Shown here piece after piece: positions 8,465 to 17,408 of a DNA stretch of 45,154 nucleotides; position 1 is the first letter of the stretch, and the number at the start of each line of letters is the position of its first letter. Origin of the DNA: Bacteroidota bacterium (lineage in GTDB: Bacteria; Bacteroidota; Bacteroidia; Chitinophagales; Saprospiraceae). Made by a program: the position numbers and the translations under genes. The notes beneath the pieces are model-generated. The model did not search any database. It saw only the letters and a list, made by a program, of their open reading frames with translations, and had not been told where the DNA came from. The DNA lies in the NCBI GenBank assembly GCA_024743405.1, contig JANSWP010000058.1:1-45154 (forward strand), written 5' to 3'.

Positions 8465-10135
8465 TCAATCTTCTTTTCCAATCAGAACTACATCAAAAGC
8501 CGTTTCTAATTGGATTCCTCCATCCTTCACGGTCACTGTTTGCCCTGAATAATAATCTTTCAAACTTGTTCCTTCTTCGAAAACATCAAAAACAGGTATC
8601 GTCTTTTGACCCATATTTACATCTAAACCAACAATAATGGCGTCATTAGGTAAAGTTCGTTTGAAAATATAAGGGCTAGCTTGGAGTTGTTCATGTACAC
8701 CCGCCCCAACGGAAAGATGTGCTTGTCTAAATTGCCCTAATTTTTGCCAATGACCTAATAATTTTTTTGAAGAAGCTTGTGTTTCTAGATCCTCCCAATT
8801 CATAAAAGAACGCAAGGTTGCATCACCAACTGTACCTTCAATGACCAATGGGCGTGCAGATTCATCTCCATAATAAATTTGAGCCCCGCCAGGGCAAAGC
8901 ATCAATTTAGTAGCAGCTTCGAAGGTTCTGGTACGTTGAGAGTCAAATGGAGTGCCATCATCGTGAGAAGTGACATAATTTAATACACTAAAATCTCTTA
9001 AATCTTCTCCGTTAAGTACTGTGCTATACTTATTGAAAAGTTCTTCATAAGATCCATTGGCATCTGCTTTAAAGGAAAAATTGATGAGGCTTTCAAAGCC
9101 ATTTGCGAAGAAGTCAACCTGCCGGTCTCCATAATCAAAAACTTTTCTTGTGTCTATGGAATAATTGTAGACTTCTCCTACCATATAAAAATCTTCTTCA
9201 TCTAAAACTAAAGAAGGGTTAGCAGCTTTCCATTCATAAAATGCAGACCGGCATTCATCTTTTAGTTCTTGCCAAATTTCTGCCTCCGTATGTTTGGCAG
9301 TATCAATCCGGAAACCATCAATACCATATTTTCTTACCCAATCTCTAAACCATTTGATAAAGTAGAACCTTGGTGCACGAGGATAACCTGTACGGGTAAA
9401 AAAATCATCTAAGGATTTTTGCTCCTGGTCTAATCTACCTTCTTCTAGCCACTTTTTCTTTAAAGCTGGTGGTAGTTCAACTGGGGCGTCACTATCTGTT
9501 TTTATATCAGGTAAGTTATCTACAAGGGTACAAGAAACAGTCGAAGCATAATCTTTATAATCACATGTTGGATCTGTTATTACCCAACTATTTGGCCATT
9601 GTGGGTCGATAGGAGTAACAGGACCAGTATGATTAATAACGACATCAAAAAGTATTCTTATGCCGTGTTCGTGGGCTACTTTAATTAATTCGGCAAAATC
9701 TGCTTCTGTCCCAAAGTTCGGATCTAATCGAGTCCAATCTTTTCCCCAATAACCATGGTAAGCATAGGTTTTGCCAGTGCCTTCGTCGGTAGACCCATGT
9801 ATTTGTTCAATAACGGGCGTCATCCAAATGGCATCTACGCCTAAATTATTGAAGTAGCCTTCTTTTATTTTCAAGGTGACTCCTTTTAAATCTCCTCCCT
9901 CAAAGCTTCGAAGCACGGCACCATTTGTTTGCCGACCAAGCTTTAGGTCATTGGTTTTATCTCCATTATAAAACCGATCAGTGAGTAAAAAATAAACGGT
10001 TGCATTTTTCCAAAAGTTGGAAATTGGAGCTTCCGGAGGAATCCTTACAACAATATTTTCTGTTGTCTCTTCAGATCTAAAACAACCACTTAGACATATA
10101 AGGGAAAAAATCACAAGTTGCTTTTTAATAGACAT
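8465..10135 (-). CDS. GH13 alpha-amylase family lipoprotein
   Basis: This 556-residue enzyme hydrolyses alpha-1,4-glucans or maltodextrins at the cell surface or in the periplasm. A lipoprotein signal ends at Cys18 (LSGC). All GH13 core motifs are visible: DVVINH at 164-169, GFRIDTAKH with nucleophile Asp278, MVGEVYN with acid/base Glu321, and TSHDDG with Asp392. Acidic residues after the lipidation site (SEETTEN) are compatible with surface export. The neighbour upstream on the same strand is an SLC45-type sugar transporter, so the pair probably forms a maltodextrin-uptake unit. Two nested inverted-repeat elements now separate them; one end lies 20 bp before this start codon. Exact specificity (amylase or neopullulanase-like) is not resolvable. 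Confidence 0.88.
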   Translation of the reverse strand: MSIKKQLVIFSLICLSGCFRSEETTENIVVRIPPEAPISNFWKNATVYFLLTDRFYNGDKTNDLKLGRQTNGAVLRSFEGGDLKGVTLKIKEGYFNNLGVDAIWMTPVIEQIHGSTDEGTGKTYAYHGYWGKDWTRLDPNFGTEADFAELIKVAHEHGIRILFDVVINHTGPVTPIDPQWPNSWVITDPTCDYKDYASTVSCTLVDNLPDIKTDSDAPVELPPALKKKWLEEGRLDQEQKSLDDFFTRTGYPRAPRFYFIKWFRDWVRKYGIDGFRIDTAKHTEAEIWQELKDECRSAFYEWKAANPSLVLDEEDFYMVGEVYNYSIDTRKVFDYGDRQVDFFANGFESLINFSFKADANGSYEELFNKYSTVLNGEDLRDFSVLNYVTSHDDGTPFDSQRTRTFEAATKLMLCPGGAQIYYGDESARPLVIEGTVGDATLRSFMNWEDLETQASSKKLLGHWQKLGQFRQAHLSVGAGVHEQLQASPYIFKRTLPNDAIIVGLDVNMGQKTIPVFDVFEEGTSLKDYYSGQTVTVKDGGIQLETAFDVVLIGKED

Positions 10136-10155
10136 TTCAATCTTTTAGTGAGTTT

Positions 10156-10519
10156 AGTAACGCCTAATTAATAACTCCGACATTTGCCTATTCATCTTTT
10201 GAATTTTTGCAGCGTTAAAAATACTTTTTTGCGTTCGCCTTTGTGCCTTCTGGCACAAGCCAGCGCAGGATGCTCTGCATTGCTTGTGTTTTTTGCCATG
10301 CTAAAATCCAAAATCTACTATTTCAAATTGGCGGACTTATTTTTTAGCCCTTAAGTGCTTGGACAGAAATAACTCACACATATTATGAGGGACTATTTTT
10401 TTACCATATTTCGTTAAAAATACTCGCCATATCTATGGATATGCCTGTGCTTTTTGCCTCGTCTGGCAAAAAAATAGTTTTCGTCAAATATGGAACTTAT
10501 TTCTGTCCAAGCACTTACT
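10156..10519. repeat. 200-bp TIR element copy A, interrupted by another element
   Basis: 10156-10353 plus 10518-10519 reconstitutes exactly 200 bp, inverted relative to the copies at 12094 and 16454. It starts AGTAACGCCTAA and, without the insertion, would end TTTTTTAGCCCTTACT. The interior carries GCACAAGCC/GGCACAA-type and GCAGG/CCTGC-type hairpins. The inserted 162-bp element (10354-10515) splits the last few bases at a TA. Confidence 0.8.
10354..10515. repeat. 162-bp TIR element, type II TIR, copy 1
   Basis: The terminal repeat AGTGCTTGGACAGAAATAA is perfect at both ends, and TA flanks each side (10352-10353, 10516-10517). The core at 10412-10464 contains the hairpin CATATC-TATG-GATATG. 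Subterminal ACTATTTTTTT and AAAAAAATAGT also pair, so the whole element can fold. By eye it differs from the second copy (44991-45152) at 6 positions. Non-coding. Confidence 0.88.
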
Positions 10520-10540
10520 TAGAATTCAGTTTTTTAGAAA

Positions 10541-12064
10541 TCAATCTTTGTCGTCTACCCTTAAGCATAATACACCTGCCAAAATCATTGAAATCCCTCC
10601 AATAACTAAAGCATAGATTGCTGAACCGTCAAAGAAATAACTAACCAGGAACCCTAGAATTGTGGCAGCAATTAACTGTGGAATGACAATGAAATAATTG
10701 AAGACACCCATATAGTACCCCATTTTTGCACTTGGAATCGAACCAGTTAACATCGCATAAGGCATAGAAAGAATACTTGCCCAAGCGATACCAATACCAA
10801 CCATAGAAACAATCAATAGGGTAGGGTTGGTAATAAAATAGACTGATAATAAACCTACACCACCAAGGATTAGACAAATCATATGCGTAACCCTTCGACT
10901 AGTTTGTTTGGCTAAAATCGGCAGACCAAAAGCGACAATGGCGGCCACTAAATTATATACCCCAAAACAAACGCTCACCCAATCTGCACCGTCATTATAA
11001 AGCTGCGAAGTGGTATCGTTTGTACCATATACATGACTAGTTACTCCCGCTGTTGTATAAATCCACATAGCAAAAAGTGGAAACCAAGAGAAAAATTGAA
11101 CAATAGCTAATTGCTTCATTGTAGTCGGCATATCCTGAAAATCATTGATTATCGCCACAAATCCATTTTCGGTGCGGCCGCTTTGTTGCATCCAGCCTGA
11201 AATTACGGAAAGTAAACCTGCTGCTATGATACCGCCCGAAAGTACATACAGCTCTTTATTCAAATCTTGGGTCGTCAACCAAAAAGTTATTAATAAACCT
11301 AATACCAGGATAATCCCTCCATTTTGAAGCTGCTTTTTACCGTTTTTCTGAAATTTTTCCTTCGTCCAAGCTTGCTTTTCAAAATGCCCTGATTTTTCAT
11401 TTGCCTCAAAAGCTGCTAACTCCTCAGGATTGTATTCTTTTGATTTCATGACGGTCCAAAGTACGGCTAGAAAAAATACAACCGCACCGATATAAAAGGA
11501 GAATTTGACAGAGTCTGGTATAACGCCTTCCTCTGCAATATTGCTGATGCCAAGCCAATTAGTCATTATCCATGGTAGCAAAGAAGCTACTACAGCCCCA
11601 ATTCCAATAAAAAAACTCTGCATAGCAAAACCTGTCGTACGCTGAGAAGCTGGCAGATTGTCTCCCACAAATGCTCTAAAAGGTTCCATAGAAACATTAA
11701 TGGATGCATCCATAATCCACAGCATACCTGCCGCAATCCATAAGGCAGGCGCATTGGGCATATAAAAGAGCGCAATTGAGGCAAATATCGCCCCAAATAG
11801 AAAATAAGGTTTCCGTCTGCCTAATTTGTTCCAAGTTCTATCGCTAAAATATCCTACAATAGGTTGAACTAATAAGCCTGTTAAAGGTGCCGCAATCCAT
11901 AAGATGGGAATTTCTTCTACATTGGCTCCTAAGGTTTCAAAGATTCTGCTAACGTTGGCATTTTGTAAAGCAAATCCAAATTGGATTCCTAAAAATCCAA
12001 AACTCATATTCCATATATCCCAAAAATTTAGGCGTGGTCTTGTCGCTGGTAGTTGTTTTGACAT
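10541..12064 (-). CDS. SLC45-type MFS sugar transporter
   Basis: This 507-residue, twelve-helix inner-membrane protein resembles the GPH/SLC45 group of major facilitators that import disaccharides such as maltose or sucrose with cations. Typical features are GFLGIQFGFALQNANVSRIFETLGA in helix 1, the loop YFSDRTWNKLGRRKPYFLFGA, and MEPFRAFVGDNLP in the fourth-fifth helix region. A longer cytoplasmic loop lies near residues 205-250. The GH13 lipoprotein gene follows on the same strand, suggesting import of maltodextrin products. A 200-bp repeat element begins 29 bp before the start codon, so the promoter must lie in or beyond it. Confidence 0.88.
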   Translation of the reverse strand: MSKQLPATRPRLNFWDIWNMSFGFLGIQFGFALQNANVSRIFETLGANVEEIPILWIAAPLTGLLVQPIVGYFSDRTWNKLGRRKPYFLFGAIFASIALFYMPNAPALWIAAGMLWIMDASINVSMEPFRAFVGDNLPASQRTTGFAMQSFFIGIGAVVASLLPWIMTNWLGISNIAEEGVIPDSVKFSFYIGAVVFFLAVLWTVMKSKEYNPEELAAFEANEKSGHFEKQAWTKEKFQKNGKKQLQNGGIILVLGLLITFWLTTQDLNKELYVLSGGIIAAGLLSVISGWMQQSGRTENGFVAIINDFQDMPTTMKQLAIVQFFSWFPLFAMWIYTTAGVTSHVYGTNDTTSQLYNDGADWVSVCFGVYNLVAAIVAFGLPILAKQTSRRVTHMICLILGGVGLLSVYFITNPTLLIVSMVGIGIAWASILSMPYAMLTGSIPSAKMGYYMGVFNYFIVIPQLIAATILGFLVSYFFDGSAIYALVIGGISMILAGVLCLRVDDKD

Positions 12065-12093
12065 CTTTTTTATTTAAATTTCAAAAGATGCTA

Positions 12094-12293
12094 AGTAACG
12101 ACTAAAAAATAAGTCAGGCAATTTGAAATAGTAGATTTTTAATTTTAATAAGGCAAAAAAAACAGGTGATGCAGGGCATCCTGCGCTGGCTTGTGCCAGA
12201 AGGCACAAAGGCGAACGCAAAAAAGTATTTTTAACATTGCAAAAATTCAAAAGATGCATAGGCAAATGTCGGAGTTATTCTTTAGTCATTACT
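12094..12293. repeat. 200-bp TIR element copy B
   Basis: It begins AGTAACGACTAAAAAATA and ends TATTCTTTAGTCATTACT, with TA on the left at 12092-12093. It is nearly collinear with copy C (16454-16653). The interior hairpins are TTGTGCC-AGAA-GGCACAA and GCAGG-GCAT-CCTGC. The motif GTATTTTTAAC is the reverse complement of the GTTAAAAATAC start of the 53-bp core in other elements. Confidence 0.85.
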
Positions 12294-12752
12294 AAGATAG
12301 AAGATTTTAAAAATAATTTCTTATTGAGATAGGATCATTGTTTTTGTATCACAATACCTGATATTTTAGCCAGATTTGATATGAATTTTATATCCTGATC
12401 ATTCCGTAAATGACCTTTTGGGTAGCGAATTCTAAAGAAAAAAAATCTTTTATCTCTATTTGAATGACAAATTCGAAAGGAAAAATTAAGGATATTATCA
12501 AATAACAATTAGCTTACTATGTGTAAAACGAGATTTTGAAACGAATCCCTTCTGTTTATCCCTTAAATAAGGCTTTGTATATAGTATTATGAGCGTTTCA
12601 TGGAGTTATCCTTTGGTTTCTTCTATCTGCCTAGAACGCTTAGTTACCATCACTAAATAATGATGTCGTTTATGCTGAGGTTTGCAACTGTGAATTTCAA
12701 ATCAGGAAAAATATAACCTTCTTTTTTCTGATCAATCAAACCAAAATATAAG
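12294..12752. other. gene-free region between divergent genes
   Basis: About 460 bp of AT-rich sequence separates a repeat element from the CotH-like gene. I see no ORF and no convincing promoter. A loose inverted pair (GAGCGTTTC near 12592, GAACGCT near 12632) is the only structure noticed. Confidence 0.3.
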
Positions 12753-13787
12753 ATGAAAAAGATATTAATAGTTGCGATAGGATTGTTGGGGATTGGATTT
12801 TTAGTTTGGACAAGTTTTAATAAATTTGAAAAACCTATTGAAAGTGTATTTGATACTTTTAAGGAAGAAGATATCTCTGTGGTTTCTTTAAAGACGGATA
12901 TGGAGCAATTGTTATCTGATAAGACTAATACTTCATATCAGCCTGCCGAAATGATCTATGAAACGGCTGAGGGAAAGCTAAAAAAATATAACCTTGAATT
13001 AAAACTTAGAGGACAAACGCGTAGAGAGGTGTGTGATTTTCCGCCTCTTAAAATGAAATTTTCATCCTTAGATCTACAACAGGAAGGATTACAGGATTAT
13101 CAAACTTTAAAGTTGGTTACGCATTGCAAGGACGGTGCTGAATTTGAGCAAAATTTGTTTAAAGAATATTTGACCTACAAAATGTATAATTCCTTGACCG
13201 AGAATAGTTTTCAAGTTCGTTTAGTAAAGGTTAGATATATTGATGCTAATTCTGAAAATTCAGCCCAAGAGCATTACGGGTTTATTCTAGAAAATAAAAA
13301 GGAGTTGGCGGATCGATTAGATGCACGATTGATTAAATCCGATAACCAACCATTAAAAAAGATTGATGCACAGCAATATCAGTTGTTCTCAGTGTTTCAA
13401 TATATGGTAGGCAATACCGATTGGAATTTATCAAACCAACACAATATTAAGCTACTTAGATTGAAAGGAACTAATGCTCCTGTTCCAGTACCTTATGATT
13501 TTGACTTCTCTGGTTTAGTTGATGCGTCTTATGCGGAGCCTTATCCTACATTGCCTATTGATGATGTAAAGGAGCGATTTTTTCAATTTCGAGGAAAAAA
13601 GGATGCTAACTTTGATCAGGTATTCAGTATATTTAAGAAGAAAAAAGCAGAAATATTAGAGTTGTGTAGTGAGATGGAGGCTATGCAAGAAACTGTAAAA
13701 TGGGATATGATAATGTATTTGGAAACATTTTTCGATCAAATTTCTGAAACTGGTTTGGCGATTAAAAGATTGTCGACTCTAACTTAA
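12753..13787 (+). CDS. CotH-kinase-like exported protein (tentative)
   Basis: This is a 344-residue protein with an N-terminal hydrophobic segment (about 4-22) that could be an anchor or signal. Two features suggest a CotH-like atypical kinase fold. One is the early LELKLRGQTRREVCDFPPLKMKF, which resembles the substrate/ATP-loop start of CotH proteins. The other is FQYMVGNTDWNLSNQHNIKLL followed by PYDFDFSGLVD, resembling a kinase catalytic loop and a DFG-like metal site. The middle part (FKEYLTYKMYNSL) also fits. CotH proteins phosphorylate secreted targets. The assignment rests on motif resemblance only. The gene appears monocistronic. Confidence 0.5.
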   Translation: MKKILIVAIGLLGIGFLVWTSFNKFEKPIESVFDTFKEEDISVVSLKTDMEQLLSDKTNTSYQPAEMIYETAEGKLKKYNLELKLRGQTRREVCDFPPLKMKFSSLDLQQEGLQDYQTLKLVTHCKDGAEFEQNLFKEYLTYKMYNSLTENSFQVRLVKVRYIDANSENSAQEHYGFILENKKELADRLDARLIKSDNQPLKKIDAQQYQLFSVFQYMVGNTDWNLSNQHNIKLLRLKGTNAPVPVPYDFDFSGLVDASYAEPYPTLPIDDVKERFFQFRGKKDANFDQVFSIFKKKKAEILELCSEMEAMQETVKWDMIMYLETFFDQISETGLAIKRLSTLT

Positions 13788-14142
13788 TCTAGGGTACAAT
13801 TCAACTGCCTCCAAAAAATAATATTAGCCGTCGCTTGCGACGGCGCGACTTTTAAGTAAGACAGCCTCAATTTTTAATTTTGGTCTAAGCACTTACTTCT
13901 TTCTTCGAAATGGCAATACTTTATATCCAATTTATCTTTTTTCTTACCCTTTTAAAGCGAGTACTGTAGTATTAGGAGTTGGGGTTTTCTGACTCCTGAC
14001 AACTCATTTTACCACAATTCGTCTCTTCTTTGTCATTTCTTTACCTTGAAAAAGTCAATTTGAATAAATTTGACCAATATCGTTTGACTTCTTGATTTTG
14101 TTTCTTATAATAGAGCATCTTTTCATAAAAACAAATTATTAT
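13788..14142. other. intergenic region with a GC-rich hairpin and a possible element relic
   Basis: GCCGTCGC (13827-13834) pairs perfectly with GCGACGGC (13837-13844) over a 2-nt gap, and may act as a terminator for the upstream gene. TCTAAGCACTTA at 13884-13895 resembles one end of the type II elements (TCCAAGCACTTA). No matching left end is intact, so it is at most a fragment. The remainder is AT-rich without ORFs. Confidence 0.4.
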
Positions 14143-15588
14143 ATGAAGCATTTTACGAATTGGCTTTTGTTGTCGTTTTCTTTATTGATTGCATTTCAAG
14201 TTAGTGCTCAAGAATTAATAAATAGTACGTATTTGCAATCACTGTCAAAAACTCAAATTTTATCTCAGTTTGGAACAAATCCATTTGTTATTAATGGAGT
14301 CGATATGTACCGGATTCATTACACTACTCCTGATGTATTAGGAGTACCGGATACCGCCTCAGGCTTATTGATTATACCAGATGATTTGGCGGTGATCTAT
14401 CCTTTGCTATCCTATTCACATGGGACAGTCGCCTCTAAAAATGATGTGCCATCAAAATTACAAGGTGGCTATGAACTGCCAATGGTTATGGCTGCTTATG
14501 GATATGTTACCGTTGTTGCAGACTTCCTTGGTTTAGGAGATTCTCGGGGATTTCATCCCTATGTTCATGCAGATTCAGAAGCCTCGGCATCTGTTGATAT
14601 GCTTTATGCGGTGCAGGCTTATTGTGAACAAAATAATGTCTTACTGAATGATCAGTTGTTCATTTCTGGTTATTCACAAGGAGGCCATGCTTCTTTGGCA
14701 ACACAAAGGCTTATTGAAACAGAATTGATGGACGATTTTACAGTCACGGCTTCTTCCCCTATGTCTGGACCTTATGAAATTTATGGTGCCCAAAGTGATT
14801 ATGCGTTGGGAGATGAAGAATTTTTCTATCCAGGATTTCTACCTTATGTGGCATTAGGTTATCAAAGAGCATATGGGAATATTTTTGGAGAAATAGAAGA
14901 GTTTTTCAAGCCTGCCTTTGTGCCGATGGTTGAACAATTTAGAGATGGAATTATCAATTTGAATAATTTAAATACACAAATGATTCTTGAATTGAACGCA
15001 ACTTATGGTGAAGTACTTCCTAAGTATTCGTTACAAGACTCTATCCTTGACCAAATCCTTAATAACCCTGACCATCCAGTAAGTGTGGCTTTGGCGGACA
15101 ATAATTTACATGAAGGTTGGGTGCCTCAGGTTCCGACTCGGTTTCCTTATTGTGGAATGGATGATCAGGTAAGTTTTCAAAATAGTATAGTAGCTAGTGA
15201 TGCTTTTAATGCAAATGGAGCTCCAGATACGAAGGCAGAGCTAATTAATCCAGATTTTGATCATGGTGAGTGTGTCTTGCCGGCAACCACCTTTACGATG
15301 TTATTTTTTCGTCAATATCAAATGCTAGAATTTATCAATTCCGTTTTTGGTGAAAATACTTTGCCTATTGAGATTTTTCCAAATCCAGTAACTAGTCAAT
15401 TGAACATAGAAGGTCTCGAAACGGAAGCAGATTTTCGACTTTACGATTTGACCGGTCGAGTAGTGGTGGATCAAAAAATGTATTTTGGATCTAATAAAGT
15501 TGCGCTCGATAATATTCAAAGTGGGATTTACTTTGTAGAAGTGATTTCGGAAGGAAGGTATCGGAAGGAGAAGATTGTGGTGAAGTAG
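14143..15588 (+). CDS. secreted alpha/beta hydrolase (lipase-like) with T9SS sorting domain
   Basis: The likely product has 481 residues. The start at 14143 gives a normal signal peptide (MKHFTNWLLLSFSLLIAFQVSAQ), whereas the longer frame from 14092 adds an implausible leader. The body resembles secretory lipase/alpha-beta hydrolases: YSHGTVASKNDVPSK, the nucleophile elbow GYSQGGH, and a late DHGEC with the probable catalytic histidine. The C-terminal ~75 residues form a type A T9SS sorting domain (IEIFPNPVTSQLNIEG ... GIYFVEVISEGRYRKEKIVVK), which directs secretion through the type IX system. The substrate is probably an acyl ester, but this is inferred from the fold. The gene is monocistronic. 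Confidence 0.85.
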   Translation: MKHFTNWLLLSFSLLIAFQVSAQELINSTYLQSLSKTQILSQFGTNPFVINGVDMYRIHYTTPDVLGVPDTASGLLIIPDDLAVIYPLLSYSHGTVASKNDVPSKLQGGYELPMVMAAYGYVTVVADFLGLGDSRGFHPYVHADSEASASVDMLYAVQAYCEQNNVLLNDQLFISGYSQGGHASLATQRLIETELMDDFTVTASSPMSGPYEIYGAQSDYALGDEEFFYPGFLPYVALGYQRAYGNIFGEIEEFFKPAFVPMVEQFRDGIINLNNLNTQMILELNATYGEVLPKYSLQDSILDQILNNPDHPVSVALADNNLHEGWVPQVPTRFPYCGMDDQVSFQNSIVASDAFNANGAPDTKAELINPDFDHGECVLPATTFTMLFFRQYQMLEFINSVFGENTLPIEIFPNPVTSQLNIEGLETEADFRLYDLTGRVVVDQKMYFGSNKVALDNIQSGIYFVEVISEGRYRKEKIVVK

Positions 15589-15628
15589 TAACAAATTGAG
15601 AAAATATATTCTATTCTTCTCTACCGTC

Positions 15629-15789
15629 AGTGGTTTCTCATGTGAAATGTTCTGTTGCCTACGGCAACGAAATATTCTTCCGGAGGGAGGTCTTTTTAAT
15701 ATTTTGCGAAGCAAAATATTAAAAAGACCTCCCTCCTTAAAGTTTTTTCGGCAGCTTTGCTGCCACAGATTTTCACATGAGAAACTGCT
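15629..15789. repeat. 161-bp TIR element with a perfect 26-bp palindrome
   Basis: The ends share TTTCTCATGTGAAA as inverted repeats. Inside lie three hairpins: GTTGCC-tac-GGCAAC, a 26-bp perfect stem (15682-15707 with 15711-15736) around a GAA loop, and GGCAGC-ttt-GCTGCC. A 105-bp relative without the long palindrome is at 7626-7730. Transcripts crossing it would fold strongly, so it may act as a terminator between the two convergent genes. Confidence 0.8.
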
Positions 15790-15846
15790 GCTCTACCGCA
15801 CATTTTTTATCACAACCCTGTGAATTTCATAAGTGTACGGTAGAGC
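15790..15846. repeat. ~57-bp dispersed repeat, copy 2 of 3
   Basis: GCTCTACCG.AC at the left is inverted at the right (GTACGGTAGAGC). The right half, GTGAATTTCATAAGTGTACGGTAGAG, matches the copies at 5081 and 43860. It directly abuts the 161-bp element. Confidence 0.5.
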
Positions 15847-15849
15847 ATT

Positions 15850-16434
15850 CTATTCTTCCAATTTTTTTAAATATGCTATCAATTTTTGTAAAGCCAGACC
15901 TCTATGGCTTATTTTATTTTTCTCTTTTTTATCCATTTCCGCAAAAGTGATTTCATAACCTTGAGGTTCAAAAATTGGGTCATATCCAAATCCTCCTGAA
16001 CCAGATTTTTCCTTTCGAATGGAACCTCTTACAATTCCTTCAAACACAGTTTCTTTACCTCCAATAATAAGCGCCATAGCCGTTCGGAATTGGGCACCTC
16101 GGTTAGCTTTTCCTTCTAATTCTTTTATAGTTTTAGCCATGTTGGCATCTGCGTCACGTGCTGGTCCAGCATATCTAGCTGTATAAATTCCAGGTTCTCC
16201 ATTTAGGGCATCAACTTCTAAACCGGTATCTTCGGAAAAGCAATCGAATCCATATTTTTCATAGACATATCGTGCTTTTTGTAAAGCATTTCCTTCAAAA
16301 GTAGGAGCAGTTTCTGGAATATCTTCATGACATCCTATATCAACTAAGCTCAATACTTCATATTGTCCGTCCAATATTTCTTTTACCTCACGAACTTTGT
16401 TTGGATTGCTTGTTGCAAAAATGATTTTTTTCAT
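15850..16434 (-). CDS. rdgB: XTP/dITP pyrophosphatase (RdgB/HAM1)
   Basis: This 194-residue cytoplasmic enzyme cleaves non-canonical purine triphosphates (ITP, XTP, dITP) to monophosphate and pyrophosphate, cleaning the nucleotide pool. The family motifs are present: [13 protein letters not shown] at 6-18, [24 protein letters not shown] from 67 (catalytic Asp69), [13 protein letters not shown], and the late [11 protein letters not shown]. Length is typical. A 200-bp repeat element begins 19 bp before the start codon, so the native promoter is displaced or lies inside the element. Confidence 0.95.
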   Translation of the reverse strand: MKKIIFATSNPNKVREVKEILDGQYEVLSLVDIGCHEDIPETAPTFEGNALQKARYVYEKYGFDCFSEDTGLEVDALNGEPGIYTARYAGPARDADANMAKTIKELEGKANRGAQFRTAMALIIGGKETVFEGIVRGSIRKEKSGSGGFGYDPIFEPQGYEITFAEMDKKEKNKISHRGLALQKLIAYLKKLEE

Positions 16435-16453
16435 ATTTTTTTAGATTGACTTA

Positions 16454-16653
16454 AGTAACGGCTAAAAAATATGTTCGCCAATTTGAAATAGTAGATTTTG
16501 GATTTTTACAAGGCAAAAAACACAGACGATGCAGGGCATCCTGCGCCGGCTTGTGCCAGAAGGCACAAAGGCGAACGCAAAAAAGTATTTTTAACGCCGC
16601 AAAAGTTCAAAAGATACATAGGCAAATGTCGGAGCTATTCTTTAGGCGTTACT
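16454..16653. repeat. 200-bp TIR element copy C
   Basis: It begins AGTAACGGCTAAAAAATA and ends TATTCTTTAGGCGTTACT, with TA on both sides (16452-16453, 16654-16655). It has the same length and hairpins as copies A and B. It is non-coding and sits just upstream of rdgB. Confidence 0.88.
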
Positions 16654-16697
16654 TAAATGGGGATATCAACAGTGATTTATTTACACTGAGTTTCTGA

Positions 16698-17144
16698 CTA
16701 TGGAATCTTCAAAAACATTCTTTTCAATTCATTCCAAAGTTGTTTTTTCAAAGCTGGCTTTTCTGAAATGGATTGTAGGTCATGAACAAAAAGGTAAGTT
16801 CGGTTTTCAAATTCAAAGGCTTTGTAGGGGGTTATGTTGAAATTGAGGCCAGCTGTTTTGGGTGCGATACCAAAACAAATTATTTTTTTGATAGTTTTTT
16901 GTTTGAAAAGATCAGTTAAACAAAATTGTTGATTTTCATGCAAGACTAAGTGGGTTGTATCATTTTTTAAGTCATGCTTTACTGCGCCCAGTATTTTTTG
17001 GAGTAAATCCCAAAGTTTTACATCTTCTTCACTCTTTTTTGAAATGATCAAAAGTTTCTTTTCATTATTACCAAAACATTGTTGGAGTAAATTTATGGCG
17101 TCAACGGGGGCAAATATTTTAAAGTCAAGGAAATCAGTACTCAA
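16698..17144 (-). CDS. uncharacterised 148-residue protein, possibly HolD-like
   Basis: No family is recognised with confidence. It has no signal peptide or membrane segment. Alternating strands and helices (KKLLIISKK, THLVLHENQ, KKIICFGIAP) suggest an alpha/beta fold. The tail SEKPALKKQLWNELKRMF resembles the end of DNA polymerase III psi subunits (HolD), where a proline-led helix and a Leu-Trp pair occur, and the size is similar. This is a structural guess. The gene lies beyond a repeat element from rdgB, on the same strand. Confidence 0.45.
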   Translation of the reverse strand: MSTDFLDFKIFAPVDAINLLQQCFGNNEKKLLIISKKSEEDVKLWDLLQKILGAVKHDLKNDTTHLVLHENQQFCLTDLFKQKTIKKIICFGIAPKTAGLNFNITPYKAFEFENRTYLFVHDLQSISEKPALKKQLWNELKRMFLKIP

Positions 17145-17408
17145 AATAAAATTTTTTAAAAGGTTGTTTTAAAAGAATTAATACTAAAAATTAAACAAAA
17201 TACTTAAATAAATTCCAAATGTCGGCAAAAAACTGTTAATTTTGTCTAATCTTAAATAGTATTTAGCAGTTGGTTTTTGTTAGAAAAAATTGACGGAAAT
17301 TACTTTGAAATAAAAACAAGTGGGCTTTCCTTATCTACTAATTACCACTTAAACGAACCCTTGAATGTGGAGCCAAAAGCTAAATATTTATCAAAAATAA
17401 ATAAAAAT

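Noticed and set aside
12074-12265. 63-codon minus-strand ORF before the transporter gene
   Set aside because: It is contained in the 200-bp element; the corresponding frames in the other copies are not conserved.
13854-13899. fourth copy of the 162-bp element family
   Set aside because: Only one end-like segment (TCTAAGCACTTA) is convincing; the left end and core are missing.
15596-15823. 75-codon plus-strand ORF and its minus-strand partner
   Set aside because: Both run through the 161-bp palindromic element and show no protein features.
10156-16653. CRISPR-like repetition
   Set aside because: The repeats are dispersed, 160-200 bp long, bounded by inverted termini and without spacers; no cas genes are present.
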